From contig NZ_SLWS01000010.1 of the NCBI RefSeq assembly GCF_004345645.1, positions 410,248 to 474,247 on the forward strand: a stretch of DNA of 64,000 bases, written 5' to 3'. The stretch comes from Actinocrispum wychmicini. GTDB taxonomy: Bacteria; Actinomycetota; Actinomycetes; Mycobacteriales; Pseudonocardiaceae. The translations under genes were made by a program, and so were the position numbers. Positions 17,024 through 25,972 of this stretch are shown piece by piece. The notes beneath the pieces were generated by a model, which saw nothing but the letters and a program-made list of their open reading frames with translations, had not been told where the DNA came from and made no database searches. Within the stretch, counting starts at the first letter, position 1, and each line of letters starts with the position of its first letter.

Positions 17024-17808
17024 GACTGTTCCTTACGGCCGGCCGCACCGACGAGCGCGAGGAAGACGTCCTCGAGGGTCGGTTGCTTCTCGACGTATTC
17101 GACCTTGGCGGGTGGGAGGAGTTGCTTGAGTTCGGTGAGGGTGCCGTTCACCAGGATCCGGCCCTCGTGCAGGATCGCGATCCGGTCGGCGAGGTGTTCG
17201 GCCTCGTCCAGGTACTGCGTGGTGAGCAGGACCGTGGTGCCGCGGCCGGCGAGTTCCTTGACGGTCTGCCACACCTCGATGCGGCCCTCGGGGTCGAGCC
17301 CGGTGGTCGGCTCGTCGAGGAAGATCACCGGCGGGCCGCCGACCAGGCTCATCGCGATGTCGAGCCGGCGGCGCATGCCACCGGAGTAGGTCGACGCCTT
17401 CCGGGCGCCCGCCTCGGTCAGCGAGAACCGCCGCAGCAGGTCGTCCGCGATCCCGCCCGGATCCTTGAGGTGCCGCAACCGGGCGACGAGCACGAGGTTC
17501 TCCCGTCCGGTGAGGATCTCGTCGACGGCCGCGAACTGTCCGGTGAGGCTGATCGACTCCCGCACGTCCGGGGCCTGGGTGGCGACGTCGAAGCCGTTCA
17601 CGCTGGCGGCGCCCGCGTCGGCCTTGAGCAGGGTGGACAGGATCTTCACGGCGGTGGTCTTGCCGGCCCCGTTGGAGCCGAGCAGGGCGAAGATGCTGCC
17701 CGGCGCGACGTCGAAGTCCACGCCGCGCAACACATGCAGGGTCTTGTAGGACTTCTCCAGGCCGCGCACGCTGATCGCCGGTCCGGCGGTGGTGGTGTGG
17801 GTGCTCAT
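17020..17808 (-). CDS. ABC transporter ATP-binding protein (DrrA-like)
   Basis: A 262-residue ATPase with Walker A GSNGAGKTT, signature STYSGGMRRRLDIA, Walker B VIFLDEPTTGLDP and the switch region TTQYLDEAEHLADR. The Q-Y-L-D-E-A motif and C-terminal EKQPTLEDVFLALVG extension are typical of the DrrA drug exporter subfamily. It should power the adjacent ABC-2 permease. The ATG overlaps the DUF1048 stop by 4 bp and the TGA overlaps the permease start, so all genes are coupled. A longer in-frame start would run across the DUF1048 gene. Confidence 0.92.
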   Translation of the reverse strand: MSTHTTTAGPAISVRGLEKSYKTLHVLRGVDFDVAPGSIFALLGSNGAGKTTAVKILSTLLKADAGAASVNGFDVATQAPDVRESISLTGQFAAVDEILTGRENLVLVARLRHLKDPGGIADDLLRRFSLTEAGARKASTYSGGMRRRLDIAMSLVGGPPVIFLDEPTTGLDPEGRIEVWQTVKELAGRGTTVLLTTQYLDEAEHLADRIAILHEGRILVNGTLTELKQLLPPAKVEYVEKQPTLEDVFLALVGAAGRKEQS

Positions 17809-18182
17809 CGGGTCTGCTCTTCCTCGGCGCGTGTGATGGCGTCGGTCAGTTGTTTCCGTGCGCGGGCGGGGACGTAGCCGCCCTCCGTGTAGTTCTGGAC
17901 GAATGTCTCGATGAACTCCATCGGGTTCTCCCCGACGACCTCGCGGATCGGCGTTCCGTCCGCAGCGGCCTGGTCGAACAGGTCGGCGAGGTCCTCGAAC
18001 ATCGACTCGGCGCGGTCGCCGTCGCTGGGGACGAAGTGCATCAGGTACCGCTCGATCGCGTCGACCACGTCGCGGTACGGCTCTGGCATCCGTTTCACCC
18101 GCGCCTTGTACTCCCGCCATCGCCGCTTCGGGCCGATCACCTTGTCGACGAAGCCGCCTTTGTCCACATCGGACATGGTCAT
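17805..18182 (-). CDS. DUF1048 protein of padR operon
   Basis: A 125-residue cytosolic protein of the DUF1048 helical family. It shows VIGPKRRWREYKARVKRMPEPYRDVVDAIERYLMHF and DLADLFDQAAADGTPIREVVGENPMEFIETFVQNY, the second being the family core. It is nearly always found between a PadR regulator and an ABC transporter, and its role may be regulatory or chaperone-like, but is unproven. It is coupled on both sides by 4-base overlaps. Confidence 0.85.
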   Translation of the reverse strand: MTMSDVDKGGFVDKVIGPKRRWREYKARVKRMPEPYRDVVDAIERYLMHFVPSDGDRAESMFEDLADLFDQAAADGTPIREVVGENPMEFIETFVQNYTEGGYVPARARKQLTDAITRAEEEQTR

Positions 18183-18508
18183 TTCCCTTCTTCGCGGAGC
18201 TGGTGGAGTCGTTCGGTGAGGAAGCTCCAGGTCCTCCAGAACTCTTCGAGGTTCTCCCGGCCCTGGGCGTTGAGCGTGTACACCTTGCGTGGCGGCCCCT
18301 TCTCGGACGGGACCTTTTCCACGTCGACGAGGCCGCGCTGCTCGATCCGGATGAGCAGGGCGTACACGGTGCCCTCAGCGATGTCGGAGAACCCCTGATC
18401 CCGCAGCCACGCCGTGATCTCGTAGCCGTACGCGGACCGGCTGGACAGGATGGCCAGGACGATGCCCTCCAGCGTTCCCTTGAGCATCTCGGTCACCTGC
18501 TTGCCCAT
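18179..18508 (-). CDS. PadR family transcriptional regulator
   Basis: A 109-residue winged-helix repressor. It opens with MLKGTLEGIVLAILSSRSAYGYEITAWLRD, the PadR N-terminal signature, then GTVYALLIRIEQRGLV (recognition helix), then the PPRKVYTLNAQGRENLEEF wing and a C-terminal dimerisation helix. PadR proteins release DNA on binding a phenolic or drug ligand. It is the first gene of the operon with the ABC exporter, and AAGGAGG 5 bases before the ATG gives strong translation. The operator below is immediately upstream. Confidence 0.92.
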   Translation of the reverse strand: MGKQVTEMLKGTLEGIVLAILSSRSAYGYEITAWLRDQGFSDIAEGTVYALLIRIEQRGLVDVEKVPSEKGPPRKVYTLNAQGRENLEEFWRTWSFLTERLHQLREEGK

Positions 18509-18532
18509 GGAACACCTCCTTCGGACTGCTAC

Positions 18533-18568
18533 TCAGTGATGCTGACTACTGGTAGATAGTATCACTGA
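18533..18568 (-). promoter_or_regulatory. padR operon promoter and operator
   Basis: Perfect inverted repeat TCAGTGAT (18533-18540) and ATCACTGA (18561-18568), 20 bp apart. On the minus strand, TACTAT at 18556-18561 is a -10-like hexamer. The transcription start would then fall near 18549 and the leader would be about 40 nt. An autoregulatory PadR operator is inferred. The rest of the 338-bp gap to the next gene (up to 18846) shows only short CACGGTGA-type repeats and no gene. Confidence 0.55.
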
Positions 18569-18846
18569 ATAGTGGCGGTGCAAGCGCCCGGTCTCCGGTC
18601 GACGTCATCGTCCTCAGTGGTCATTGATCAAACGATCGACCGGATGGCCGGCGCCGGCGACTCCGGACGGTCCGGCCATGCTGTCCGCGCTGGTCACCCC
18701 TTGAACTGATCACGGTGACCACGGTGATCCACCGCCCTGACACCGCGCAGTCACCGCGCTGACACGGGACTCGTCCGGTGGACGTGGTGGCTCGGATGCT
18801 GGGAAAACGACTTCTGCGGTGCACCGCGCGCGATGAGGATGAGGGG

Positions 18847-20037
18847 GTGACTGTCGCCCGCGAGGCCGTGCCCTGGAGGTCGATGGTTCCGCTGGCCTCG
18901 GTCAGCGTGGTCGTCGGGGTCAGTGGAGCTCTGGCGCTGCCGTTCACGTCGCTGTTCCTCACCGCGGAGGTCGGCGTGTCCTCGGTGGAACTGGGCGCGT
19001 TCCTGCTGGTCGCCGCGTTGGCCGGGCTGGTCGGCAGCACTCTGCTCGGCCGGTTGTCGGACAGCCGGGCGGTCCGGCGCAACCTGCTGGTGATCGGCGC
19101 GGCCGCTGGCACAGTCGGGTTCGGGCTGTACGCGGTGCTGCGGTCGTACTGGGCGCTGTTGGCGGTGGCGTGCACGCTGGTCGCCGTGGCGACGTCGCTG
19201 CTGTCCCAGATGTTCGCGTACGCGCGGCAGTCGGCGGAACGGGCCAACCCGGTCAAGGCGCCGCTGATCATCAGCAGCCTGCGGACCATGCTGTCGATCG
19301 CGTGGGTCGGCGGTCCGCCACTGGCCGCGTTGCTCATCCAGGTCGGCGGCTACACCGCCCTCTACGGTGCCACGGCCCTGCTGTACGCGACCGCGGCGCT
19401 GATCGCGGCACGCCTGCCCGAACTCGGTCTGACGGCCAAGGAGACCGCTGTCGTTCCCCGGCGCCCGCAGATCACGCTGGCGACAGGCGCGTTCGTGCTG
19501 GTGAACGGCGCCATCGCGCTCTGCGTCTCAGGCCTGCCGTTGTACGTCACCGACACCCTGCACGGCACGCCCGGCGACGCGGGCCTGGTGCTCGGCCTGT
19601 GCGCCGCGTTGGAGATCCCGCTGATGCTCTGGTTCGGCGTGCTGGCGGTCAAGGCGGACCAGCACCGCCTGGTCTGCCTTGGCGCGGCCGTCGCCCTGCT
19701 GTACGAGGGAGTGATGCTGGCCACCAGCGACATCTGGCAGGTGGCGGCCGCGCAGTTGCTGCACGCGGTGGTGATCTCGGCGGTCGGGGGAGTGGGCATC
19801 AGCTACTTCCAGTCGCTGGCGCCGGACCGGCCGGGCTTCGCCACCACGTTGTACACCAACACGTTGACGGTCGGCTCGATGATCGCCGGGCCGCTGCTTG
19901 GCCTGGCCAAACAACTCGGCTACCGCGACGTGTACCTGATGGCGCTCGGCATGTCCGCGGCCGGTGTCGCCCTCCTGCTGGGCGTCCGGAGTCCTAAGCG
20001 GACTGTCCGGCCAGGACAGCCGTCAGCAGCTGGGTGA
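18847..20037 (+). CDS. MFS transporter, sugar-efflux type
   Basis: A 396-residue membrane protein with about 12 predicted helices. Motif A is GRLSDSRAVRR after helix 2, and the N-terminal half contains LFLTAEVGVSSVELGAFLLVAALAGL. The pattern and the segment SAERANPVKAPLIISSLRTMLSIAWVGGPPLAALL match the SET (sugar efflux) subfamily; the substrate is not predictable. The start is GTG at 18847 with a GAGGATGAGGG ribosome site; an ATG 17 codons upstream is possible. The 3' end overlaps the nucleoside hydrolase gene by 44 bp in the opposite direction. Confidence 0.85.
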   Translation: MTVAREAVPWRSMVPLASVSVVVGVSGALALPFTSLFLTAEVGVSSVELGAFLLVAALAGLVGSTLLGRLSDSRAVRRNLLVIGAAAGTVGFGLYAVLRSYWALLAVACTLVAVATSLLSQMFAYARQSAERANPVKAPLIISSLRTMLSIAWVGGPPLAALLIQVGGYTALYGATALLYATAALIAARLPELGLTAKETAVVPRRPQITLATGAFVLVNGAIALCVSGLPLYVTDTLHGTPGDAGLVLGLCAALEIPLMLWFGVLAVKADQHRLVCLGAAVALLYEGVMLATSDIWQVAAAQLLHAVVISAVGGVGISYFQSLAPDRPGFATTLYTNTLTVGSMIAGPLLGLAKQLGYRDVYLMALGMSAAGVALLLGVRSPKRTVRPGQPSAAG

Positions 20038-20953
20038 ACAGGTCCTTGTCCGCCGTGAACGCGACGTCGGCGTTCGGGGCCTCGGCGTTGGGCCGCAGGT
20101 CCATGACGGTCCGGCCGATGGTGTGGACGCCGATGGTCTCGACCGTGACGTGCACCCGGCGGGTGCTGACGACGTCGGGACGGACCAGGTAGGCGGTGCA
20201 GACGGCATCGTGGACGGGCGCGGTCTGGTCGACCTTGGCGCCGTGGTTGGCGGAGTACGCGTCGATCCGGCGGGTGATCAGGGTCGCGGCGGCGGTGCCC
20301 GCCGGGGTGCCAAGGGCGGCGAACGCGGCACAGTCCGCGCGGGTGATCAGTGCCTGGTGGGTGGCGTCCAGCGGGACCAGGGTGAGGCGCTCGAAACCGG
20401 CCGCGAAGACCATGTTGGCCGCCTCCGGGTCGACCCAGATGTTGAACTCCGCCGAGGCGGTGACGTTGCCGTAGGCGTGCGCGCCGCCCATGATCACCAC
20501 CTGTGCCACGGCGTCCACAATGGATGGGTCGATCGCCAGCGCGGTCGCGACGTTGCTGAGCGGGCCGACCGCGACCAGGGTGACCGGGTCCGACGTGGAC
20601 CGGAGCGTCTCCACCAGGAACTCCACCGCCCCGGTGGGCTGGGCCGAGCTGGTCGCGGCGGGCAACGGGAGCGCGCCGCCGTGCATGTCGTTCTTCGTGC
20701 CCTGGGCGAAGTGCAGCCGGCCGGGGAACCCGTGCCGGGCGATCGGGCCGGCCAGCCCCGGGTACACCGGGATGTCCGCGCGGCCGATGTGGTCGAGCAC
20801 CCGCAGGGTGTTGTCCGTGGTGGCGGCCAGTGGCACGTTGCCGTTCACCGTGGTCACGCCGACCAGGTCCAGGTCGGGGTGCAGGGCGGCGAACATGATC
20901 GCCACCGCGTCGTCGGTGCCGGTGTCCACGTCCAGGATCAGTTTGCGCGGCAT
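19994..20953 (-). CDS. Inosine-uridine-type nucleoside hydrolase
   Basis: A 319-residue enzyme with the diagnostic calcium-binding motif DVDTGTDDA at residues 8-16, the VTTVNGN segment, VAVGPLSNVATAL and the C-terminal-side NIWVDPEAANMVF. It should cleave the N-glycosidic bond of ribonucleosides in purine/pyrimidine salvage, in the cytosol. It lies 7 bp downstream of the YjbR gene on the same strand. It overlaps the end of the convergent MFS gene by 44 bp, so the two 3' ends encode protein on both strands. Confidence 0.9.
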   Translation of the reverse strand: MPRKLILDVDTGTDDAVAIMFAALHPDLDLVGVTTVNGNVPLAATTDNTLRVLDHIGRADIPVYPGLAGPIARHGFPGRLHFAQGTKNDMHGGALPLPAATSSAQPTGAVEFLVETLRSTSDPVTLVAVGPLSNVATALAIDPSIVDAVAQVVIMGGAHAYGNVTASAEFNIWVDPEAANMVFAAGFERLTLVPLDATHQALITRADCAAFAALGTPAGTAAATLITRRIDAYSANHGAKVDQTAPVHDAVCTAYLVRPDVVSTRRVHVTVETIGVHTIGRTVMDLRPNAEAPNADVAFTADKDLFTQLLTAVLAGQSA

Positions 20954-20960
20954 GGCGACA

Positions 20961-21302
20961 TCATGCCCCGAGGTACTCCCGCCACACCTTCTTCGGCACG
21001 ACCATCCGCCACGCGTCCACGACGAGTTCCTCGAGTTCGTCGCGCTCGATCTCGGCCAGCCACACCCGTACCCAGTGGAACCGCATGTCCGATTCGACCG
21101 GCAGGTGGAACTTGCCGGGGTCGCTGGCGATGAGCGCCTCGCGGGCCTCCTTGGGGTAGGCGAAGCCCATCTCGGTCTCGTCCCGGGACAGCGCCACGAA
21201 CACGATCCGGCCGACCCGGAACTTCACCCGGTCACGGACCAGCACCTCGTAGGCGCGCGGCAGCGGCGAGGCGACCGCGCGGACGTCGTTGATGGTGACC
21301 AC
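20961..21302 (-). CDS. MmcQ/YjbR family protein
   Basis: A 113-residue protein with the YjbR double-wing DNA-binding-like fold. It begins MVTINDVRAVASPLP, has the usual GRIVFVALSRDETEMGFAYPKE and FHLPVESDMRFHWVRVWLAEI blocks, and ends VVPKKVWREY. The function is not established. The start is GTG at 21302. The stop is 7 bp before the nucleoside hydrolase start, so the genes are likely one operon. Confidence 0.85.
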   Translation of the reverse strand: MVTINDVRAVASPLPRAYEVLVRDRVKFRVGRIVFVALSRDETEMGFAYPKEAREALIASDPGKFHLPVESDMRFHWVRVWLAEIERDELEELVVDAWRMVVPKKVWREYLGA

Positions 21303-21414
21303 GGGCCTCAGTGTGCCCTGATCTTGGTGAAGACCGGTTCAGCTGGTCAGCGACCGGTCCAGTTGGTGTCACGACGTTACCTTGATCGCGGGGTGTGAGG
21401 CAGACTCTGCGTCC

Positions 21415-24400
21415 GTGGACATGTTCGTCGGGCGGGACGACGAGCTCTCGGTGCTGGGGGGCGTACGTGCACGCGCTGTGCACGGCCGACGGCAGGTCGT
21501 GGTCGTTTCCGGCGACGCGGGCGTCGGCAAGACGTGGCTGTGTGAACGCGCGTCCGAACTTGCCGAAAACGACGGCTTCGACGTGGTGTGGGGGCGGTGT
21601 TGGCCGCACGGCGGCGCGCCCGCGCTGTGGCCGTGGCCCACGGTGTTGCCCCAGCTCACCGGTCAGGCCGGCGCTGATCTCCTGGTCGGGGACACCGGCG
21701 ACGACGTGGGCCCGGAACGGTTCGCGCGCTTCGCCGCGGTCGCGGATCTGCTGGCCACGAGCAGGCGCGACAAACGAACCATGATCGTCATCGACGACGT
21801 GCACCACGCGGACGCGAGCACGCTGCTGTTGACGCGTTTCCTCGTGCACGCCCTGGACCGCCTGCCGCTGGTCCTGGTGCTCGTCGCGCGGCCACACCCG
21901 CAGCTCGCGGAGTTACAACGCGACGCCACCACGGTGTCGTTAAGGCCGTTCGGCCTGAGGGACACGACGACGCTGCTCACCGCCCACGGGCTTGAGGACG
22001 AGTCGGCCGCGCGGGTGCTGTGGCGGGCCACGGGAGGCAGTCCGCTGTACCTCACGCGGGCTGTCGGCCACGGGGTGACCGGCCAGGACGCCATCGCCAA
22101 CGCGATCGGCCGGCTCGATCCTCGGGTGCGCCGGATTCTGGCGTTCGGCGCGCTGCTGGGCGTGGACGGGACGACCGGCGAGGTCGCCGCGCTGGTGGGG
22201 GAGTCGCCCGGGGCCGTGGCCGAGGCGGTCGGCGGCAGCGGGTTGCTCGACCGGACCGAGGACGGCTGGCGGTTCCACGATCTCGTCCGTGAGGCCGCGC
22301 TGGCCGTGTTCGACCACGCCGAACTGCTCGACGCGCACGCCGACGCCGCCGTGCTCCTGGCCAGCACAGGCAATCCCGAACGCATCGCGCACCACGCGTT
22401 GTCCGCGGCGCCGCGCTCGGTCAGGGACGCGGAGATCGCGATCAACGCGTGCCGTAAGGCGGCGTCGTCGCTGCGCCGTGGATACGCCTATGAGCAGGCC
22501 GCCGACCTGCTGGACCGCGCGGTCACGCTCGCTGAGCGCGTCCAAACGCTTCCGTCGCGTGCGGAGCTGCTCATCGAACGCGCGGAGGCCGTTCTGGCGT
22601 GTGGCCGGTTGGTGAACGCGCGCGCCGCGTTCGAGGTGGCGACAGAGGCGGCGGAACAGACAGGCGACTCAGTGCTGCTCGCTCGGGCCGTGCTCGGTCT
22701 CGGCGGGGTGTGGGTGCACGAGCACAGGAACGCGACTGTGCGTGAACGTGTTCTCGCGCAACAGCGTGCCGCACTGCGCTCGTTACCGGACGATGAGCGT
22801 GCGTTGCGGTGCCGTCTGGCCGTGCGGCTGGCGGCGGAGGCCGTGTACGAGGGTGGGGCGCCTGAGCAGAACGTGCTGCACGCGTTGGACCAGACGCGAG
22901 CGATCGGTGACGACCATGCGTTGGCCGAAGCGCTTTCGTTGACCCATCACGCTTTGCTCGCGCCTGAGCACGCTGAGAGACGGTTGTCCCTTGCGGAGGA
23001 GCAGATCACCGCGGCCTCGGCCGCGGGCGACGGCATACTCGCGCTGTTCGGTCTGCTGTGGCTCACCGCGGACCGTTACCTGCTGGGCGATCCGAACGCC
23101 GAGGCCGCGCTCACCGAACTGCGGCAACGGTCGGCGGCGCTCGGTGTGGCCACGACCGGGTACATCGTCGCGTGCATGGACGTCATGAAGCTCATCCGCG
23201 CCGGCCGGTTGACGGACGCCGAACAGGCCGCGGGGCCATGTCTGCAACAGGGCATCGATGTCGGCGACGCGGACGCCACCGGGTTCTACGGCGCCCAGCT
23301 CCTGGCCGTCCGGTGGTTGCAGGGCCGGGACGCCGAACTGGCCGACCTGGTGGCCGGCACGATGGCGTCCGCCAGCCTGGCCGTGCCCGAGTACGGCTTC
23401 CGGGTCAGCATGGCCATGGTGCTCGCCCGCAGCGGCCGGCTCACCGAGGCGCGGGCGGCGTTGAAACCGTTGCTGGACATCGGTATTCCGAACCTGCAGC
23501 GGTCCAGTTCATGGCTGACCGCGATGGTCGGGTTCGTGGAGGTGGCCGCGATCCTGGACGAACCGGAGATGGCCAAACAGGCGGCCGACCTGATCCGGCC
23601 GTTCGCGGCCGTGCCGGTGATGCCGTCGCTCGGGGTCGCGTGCGTCGGCGCCGCCTCGCGTGCGTTGGGGCTGGCCGCGTTGACGGTCGGCGACCCGCAT
23701 GAGGCCGTGTCGTACTTCGAACAGGCCGTGGCGGACAACCTCCGGCTGGGACACCTGCCGGCGACGGCGTTGAGCCGCGCGCAGCTCGCCGAGGCGATGA
23801 TCGCGCGTGGCCGTCCCGGCGACCTCGCCAAGGCCCGTTCGCTGCTGGTGGAAGCCGCCCGCGCGGCCCGGACCATGGACATGGCCGAACGCGCGGACAC
23901 CTGGCTGACCCAGGCGGACAGTCTCGACCCGCCGGACAGTCCCGCGGTGCTCCGGCGGCTGGACGGCGGCTGGTCGATCCACATCGGACAGTCAGTGGTC
24001 GCCGTGCCCGATCTGGTCGGTATGCGGTATCTGAGCGTCCTGCTGGGACGTCCCGGCGAGGACGTGTCGGCGCTCGATCTCGCCGGTGCGGGCGTGGTGG
24101 ACGCCCGCCAGGAAGTGTTGGACGACACCGCGGTCGACGCGTACCGCACCCGGCTGCGGGACCTGTCCGACGCCATCGACAACGCGGAGGCCGACGCCGA
24201 TCTCGGCTTGGTGGAACGGTTGCGGTGGGAGCGGGAGGCGTTGACCGCGGAGCTGACCAGCGCGGTCGGGCTCGGCGGGCGCTTCCGCGGTTTCCCGGAT
24301 TCGCCGGAACGGGCCAGGACCGCGGTGCGCAAGGCGATCAAACGGGCACTGGACGTGATCGCCGAGGCCGACCCGGTGTTGGGCGGCGAACTGCGGTCCG

Positions 24401-24459
24401 GTGTCAGCACCGGACTTGTCTGCCGCTACACGCCGTCGCGGCAGTGGCGGGTGGAGTGA
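21415..24459 (+). CDS. Large P-loop ATPase with helical repeats (MalT/LuxR-like, no HTH)
   Basis: A protein of about 1014 residues. The N-terminal ATPase has Walker A SGDAGVGKTWLCERA near residue 40 and Walker B MIVIDDVHHAD. It is followed by a long TPR-like region (residues 320-810). It resembles LAL/MalT-type regulators but lacks a C-terminal LuxR helix-turn-helix. The last 170 residues form a recurring actinobacterial domain (VGMRYLSVLLGRPGEDV, then ERARTAVRKAIKRALD) that may be a winged-helix substitute. GTG at 21415 is the assumed start, with ATG 21421 as alternative; no strong ribosome site decides. Signalling is likely, DNA binding unproven. Confidence 0.75.
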   Translation: MDMFVGRDDELSVLGGVRARAVHGRRQVVVVSGDAGVGKTWLCERASELAENDGFDVVWGRCWPHGGAPALWPWPTVLPQLTGQAGADLLVGDTGDDVGPERFARFAAVADLLATSRRDKRTMIVIDDVHHADASTLLLTRFLVHALDRLPLVLVLVARPHPQLAELQRDATTVSLRPFGLRDTTTLLTAHGLEDESAARVLWRATGGSPLYLTRAVGHGVTGQDAIANAIGRLDPRVRRILAFGALLGVDGTTGEVAALVGESPGAVAEAVGGSGLLDRTEDGWRFHDLVREAALAVFDHAELLDAHADAAVLLASTGNPERIAHHALSAAPRSVRDAEIAINACRKAASSLRRGYAYEQAADLLDRAVTLAERVQTLPSRAELLIERAEAVLACGRLVNARAAFEVATEAAEQTGDSVLLARAVLGLGGVWVHEHRNATVRERVLAQQRAALRSLPDDERALRCRLAVRLAAEAVYEGGAPEQNVLHALDQTRAIGDDHALAEALSLTHHALLAPEHAERRLSLAEEQITAASAAGDGILALFGLLWLTADRYLLGDPNAEAALTELRQRSAALGVATTGYIVACMDVMKLIRAGRLTDAEQAAGPCLQQGIDVGDADATGFYGAQLLAVRWLQGRDAELADLVAGTMASASLAVPEYGFRVSMAMVLARSGRLTEARAALKPLLDIGIPNLQRSSSWLTAMVGFVEVAAILDEPEMAKQAADLIRPFAAVPVMPSLGVACVGAASRALGLAALTVGDPHEAVSYFEQAVADNLRLGHLPATALSRAQLAEAMIARGRPGDLAKARSLLVEAARAARTMDMAERADTWLTQADSLDPPDSPAVLRRLDGGWSIHIGQSVVAVPDLVGMRYLSVLLGRPGEDVSALDLAGAGVVDARQEVLDDTAVDAYRTRLRDLSDAIDNAEADADLGLVERLRWEREALTAELTSAVGLGGRFRGFPDSPERARTAVRKAIKRALDVIAEADPVLGGELRSGVSTGLVCRYTPSRQWRVE

Positions 24460-24484
24460 ATTGCAGCCGGTGTCCTGCCGGGTT

Positions 24485-24496
24485 GCCCGATCGGGC
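24485..24496. promoter_or_regulatory. Palindrome GCCCGATCGGGC upstream of the C39-like gene
   Basis: A perfect 12-bp palindrome 36 bp before the C39-like gene start. The same 12-mer recurs at 27087-27098 before the mini-SARP gene. A shared operator is possible but both could be chance in GC-rich DNA. Confidence 0.3.
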
Positions 24497-24531
24497 TAGG
24501 CGTCTGTCCACTTGGGTGTGATGGTGGCGCC

Positions 24532-25926
24532 ATGGGGCGTATCGACCACCAGAGCGACCAGGAGTCCGTGGCCTCGTCGGCACCCGTCCTCCGGCCGGCC
24601 GAACCGGGGTTCCTGGCCGCCGGCAACCAGGCGATCGGCCGGCTGCTGGGGATGGCCGGCGAGGTGGGACAGGGCCTGCTCGGCCAGGAGCTGCGCGGTT
24701 CGGTCGGCGCCGGCGGGGTGAACCTGCCGGGGGACGTGCTGGTCGTGTCCCGGCTGCTGGGCATGCCGGCGGACCTGAACGCGGCGATTGTCCGTTTCCA
24801 GCAAGAGGAACTGGGCTGGCCGCAGCCGGACGGGCGGGTGGATCCGGGCGGAAAGACGTTCCACGCGTTGCAGCACCACCAGGCCCCGGCTCCGGTTCCG
24901 GCCGCGCCCACTGCCCCCGCTGCTCCGGTCGCGCCGGGGTCGATCGAGGCCGAGCTGGCCGCTCTTGAGGCGTTGCAACAGAAGGCGTTGAAGGCGGGGC
25001 AGCAGTTCGAGGAGGGCGGACCCGCCCGCGGCGAGCTGGTGGCCCGGATCGGCCAGGTCCGGGTGGCCGTCGAAGCGGTGCCGGAGGCGGCGAGGAAAGC
25101 CGAGTACTTCCACCGTCTCAACGCGATCGCGCCGTTCTACACCCAGGCCGCGAACCAGAACATCATCGGCCGCGCGGTGGCGACCACGTGCAACCTGACG
25201 ACCGTCGCGATGGGCCTGGAGATGCTCGGCAAGTCGGCCGCGGACTACCAGGGCAACTGGGAGACCATGCACGCGGTGGAGACGTGGGCCAACAAGGACC
25301 TGAAAAACGCCGGCATCGACTTCGAACACTCCCGCCTGGCCGACTTCATGGAACTGGTGGCCGTCATCGAATGCCTCGGCAACGTGCCCAACCCCACCGA
25401 CGAGGCGATCAACGCGGCCCGGATGAAAGCCCTCGGCACCGGCGGCGCGACCGGCTGGGTCGCCTCGGGCACCGAACCCCTGAAAGCCCTCTACGCCCGC
25501 TTCGGCGTGAAAACCCAAGTGGTCACGTCCCCCAATTCGGACGCACTCCGCGCGCTGGGCAAAGAGAAGTTCGCCGGCGTCTGGGGAACGATCGATGCCC
25601 GCCAAAAGGCCGAGCGCAAGGGAAAGTCCACGGACGAAGACGTGGTCGCCGCCGGCCACACCATGGCGGGAGCCGACGCCGACGAGGCGAAGATCCACAT
25701 GGAAGGCTACAAACACTGGGCCATGACCACATTCGGCCCGTTCCTGGACGCGGGCCGTCCGGTCTCGGTAGGACAGTACAACCACTGGATGCGCCTGCAG
25801 GCGATCACGGACGACTTCGTGATCGTCGACGACCCAGGGGGCGGCTCCCGGGTCAACCGCAGGACGGCCTGGGAGGAAGCCCGCGCCGAAGGCCTGTTCT
25901 GGCAGTCCGTCGTGGCCACGGGCTGA
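24532..25926 (+). CDS. C39-like cysteine peptidase protein with peptidoglycan-binding module
   Basis: A 464-residue protein without a signal peptide. Residues 15-40 contain PGFLAAGNQAIGRLLG, resembling the GNxAxxRLL leader of proteins tied to extracellular contractile injection systems. Residues 60-105 (GAGGVNLPGDVLVVSRLLG, RFQQEELG) form a peptidoglycan-binding-like module. After a Pro/Ala linker and a coiled coil, residues 195-464 carry a papain-fold core: Cys220 in TTCNLTTVAMGLEMLG, His418 in YNHWMRLQ and Asp433/434 in VIVDDPGGG, the C39-like order. It could cleave peptides or peptidoglycan crosslinks. A small membrane protein gene follows 46 bp later. The injection-system link is inference, and no sheath or baseplate gene is present. 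Confidence 0.6.
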   Translation: MGRIDHQSDQESVASSAPVLRPAEPGFLAAGNQAIGRLLGMAGEVGQGLLGQELRGSVGAGGVNLPGDVLVVSRLLGMPADLNAAIVRFQQEELGWPQPDGRVDPGGKTFHALQHHQAPAPVPAAPTAPAAPVAPGSIEAELAALEALQQKALKAGQQFEEGGPARGELVARIGQVRVAVEAVPEAARKAEYFHRLNAIAPFYTQAANQNIIGRAVATTCNLTTVAMGLEMLGKSAADYQGNWETMHAVETWANKDLKNAGIDFEHSRLADFMELVAVIECLGNVPNPTDEAINAARMKALGTGGATGWVASGTEPLKALYARFGVKTQVVTSPNSDALRALGKEKFAGVWGTIDARQKAERKGKSTDEDVVAAGHTMAGADADEAKIHMEGYKHWAMTTFGPFLDAGRPVSVGQYNHWMRLQAITDDFVIVDDPGGGSRVNRRTAWEEARAEGLFWQSVVATG

Positions 25927-25972
25927 GCGGTTCCCCGGGTAGGGTTGGCCCTCATGCCTGAGGGGGACGCAG

